64,000 bases of DNA, taken from assembly GCF_000185145.2 (NCBI RefSeq), contig NZ_GL833119.1, positions 790,968-854,967 on the forward strand, in the 5' to 3' direction. The notes beneath the pieces are model-generated. The model made no database searches. It was not told the DNA's origin and saw nothing but the letters and a program-made list of their open reading frames with translations. Shown here piece after piece: positions 63,725-64,000 of the stretch. The position numbers and the translations under genes are program-made. The DNA is from Hoylesella oralis ATCC 33269 (GTDB taxonomy: Bacteria; Bacteroidota; Bacteroidia; Bacteroidales; Bacteroidaceae). Each line of letters begins with the position of its first letter. Positions within the stretch are counted from its first letter, which is position 1.

Positions 63725-64000
63725 CATAATTAGTAGGCGAAGCTGAAATGAAAATCTCATTTTCTTTTGCTGTGATTGTTGGATTTCCGAATTACTTTGT
63801 CAAGTTTGTGATGCTTATATTTATATATAATAATGTATTTAGTTTTATTTGTTTTGATTTACATCAATATTCTTTAAAAATATCTTTTTATTGTATCTTT
63901 TTGTTGTTTTATTTGGCGGTTCGGTTTAATCTGTTTACTTTTGCGTTCGCTTTCCCCTGCTAGGGGTTGTGCATATTAGAAAGAGTTCTTTGACTAATTT
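63725..64000. other. Intergenic right end of the window
   Basis: AT-rich, no gene recognised; a long hydrophobic frame (63748-63963) is composition-driven. It contains a complete promoter (63912-63943) and a CCCCTGCTAGGGG hairpin at 63954-63966. Confidence 0.45.
63912..63943 (+). promoter_or_regulatory. Complete sigma-ABfr promoter for a gene right of the window
   Basis: TTTG (63912-63915), a 20-nt spacer, TACTTTTG (63936-63943). The transcript would begin with the small CCCC/GGGG hairpin. Confidence 0.6.

Noticed and set aside
63748..63963. 71-codon hydrophobic frame
   Set aside because: Phe/Leu/Ile bias follows from AT-rich sequence, and it overlaps a complete promoter.

Overview
The window is from a member of the Bacteroidales, most likely a Prevotella or Paraprevotella relative. 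Nearly every transcription unit start carries the Bacteroidetes sigma-ABfr promoter (TTTG, 18-20 nt, TAnnTTTG). Arginine is made through an N-succinylornithine-type carbamoyltransferase. Lipoproteins have the C-x-D/N-D surface-export pattern, and the right end holds Prevotella-style secreted proteins. No rRNA, tRNA, CRISPR array, prophage or intact insertion sequence was seen.

Layout. 0-1.2 kb: tail of a SusC/D-type locus (two lipoproteins). 1.6-9.7 kb: housekeeping genes (folP-cdaA, DUF2156/GNAT, pta-ackA, lpxH, a SufT-like protein, a ZIP transporter). 10.2-17.1 kb: an AraC regulator divergent from a five-gene tripartite exporter (TolC, lipoprotein HlyD, double-ATPase subunit, two ABC-2 permeases). 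17.1-23.1 kb: radC, a glycosyltransferase, efp, rpmH and a PASTA-rluD-ddl operon. 23.3-35.2 kb: a glycerol/glycerol-phosphate locus: glpABC, then glpK-glpF-HAD phosphatase-histidine acid phosphatase-porin, with a divergent DeoR/GlpR regulator. 35.6-37.4 kb: acyltransferase and NigD-like lipoprotein. 37.4-41.3 kb: an unusual leftward group: an ECF sigma factor fused through one membrane helix to an outer-membrane beta-barrel, a radical SAM/SPASM protein and a Gfo/Idh oxidoreductase. 41.5-43.8 kb: threonine degradation (tdh and kbl, divergent). 44.1-52.9 kb: arginine synthesis (argR-GNAT-argG-pspC-argC-argD, plus argF' further on), interrupted by an acyl-CoA ligase with its cupin regulator. 53-64 kb: thioesterase, C69 dipeptidase, Bax-inhibitor protein, AlkD-like protein, a decayed IS3-family transposase, DUF721-recF, TPR-ribH-exonuclease, and a secreted protein with a small acidic peptide gene.

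How genes work together. The strongest functional unit is 23-35 kb. Two secreted phosphatases and an outer-membrane porin share an apparent transcription unit with GlpF and GlpK, suggesting that phosphorylated glycerol compounds are dephosphorylated outside the cytoplasm, taken up as glycerol, rephosphorylated and oxidised by GlpABC. In the arginine cluster the GNAT between argR and argG is the natural candidate for the first, acyl-glutamate-forming step. The sigma/beta-barrel fusion is the most unusual protein: its predicted topology places a promoter-recognition module in the cytoplasm and a barrel in the outer membrane on one chain.

Large intergenic gaps (9.8, 33.5, 43.9, 47.5, 53.6, 56.2, 61.8 kb) hold no convincing genes, but several share short degenerate motifs and hairpins. 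All functions are read from sequence and family knowledge; no database search was run.
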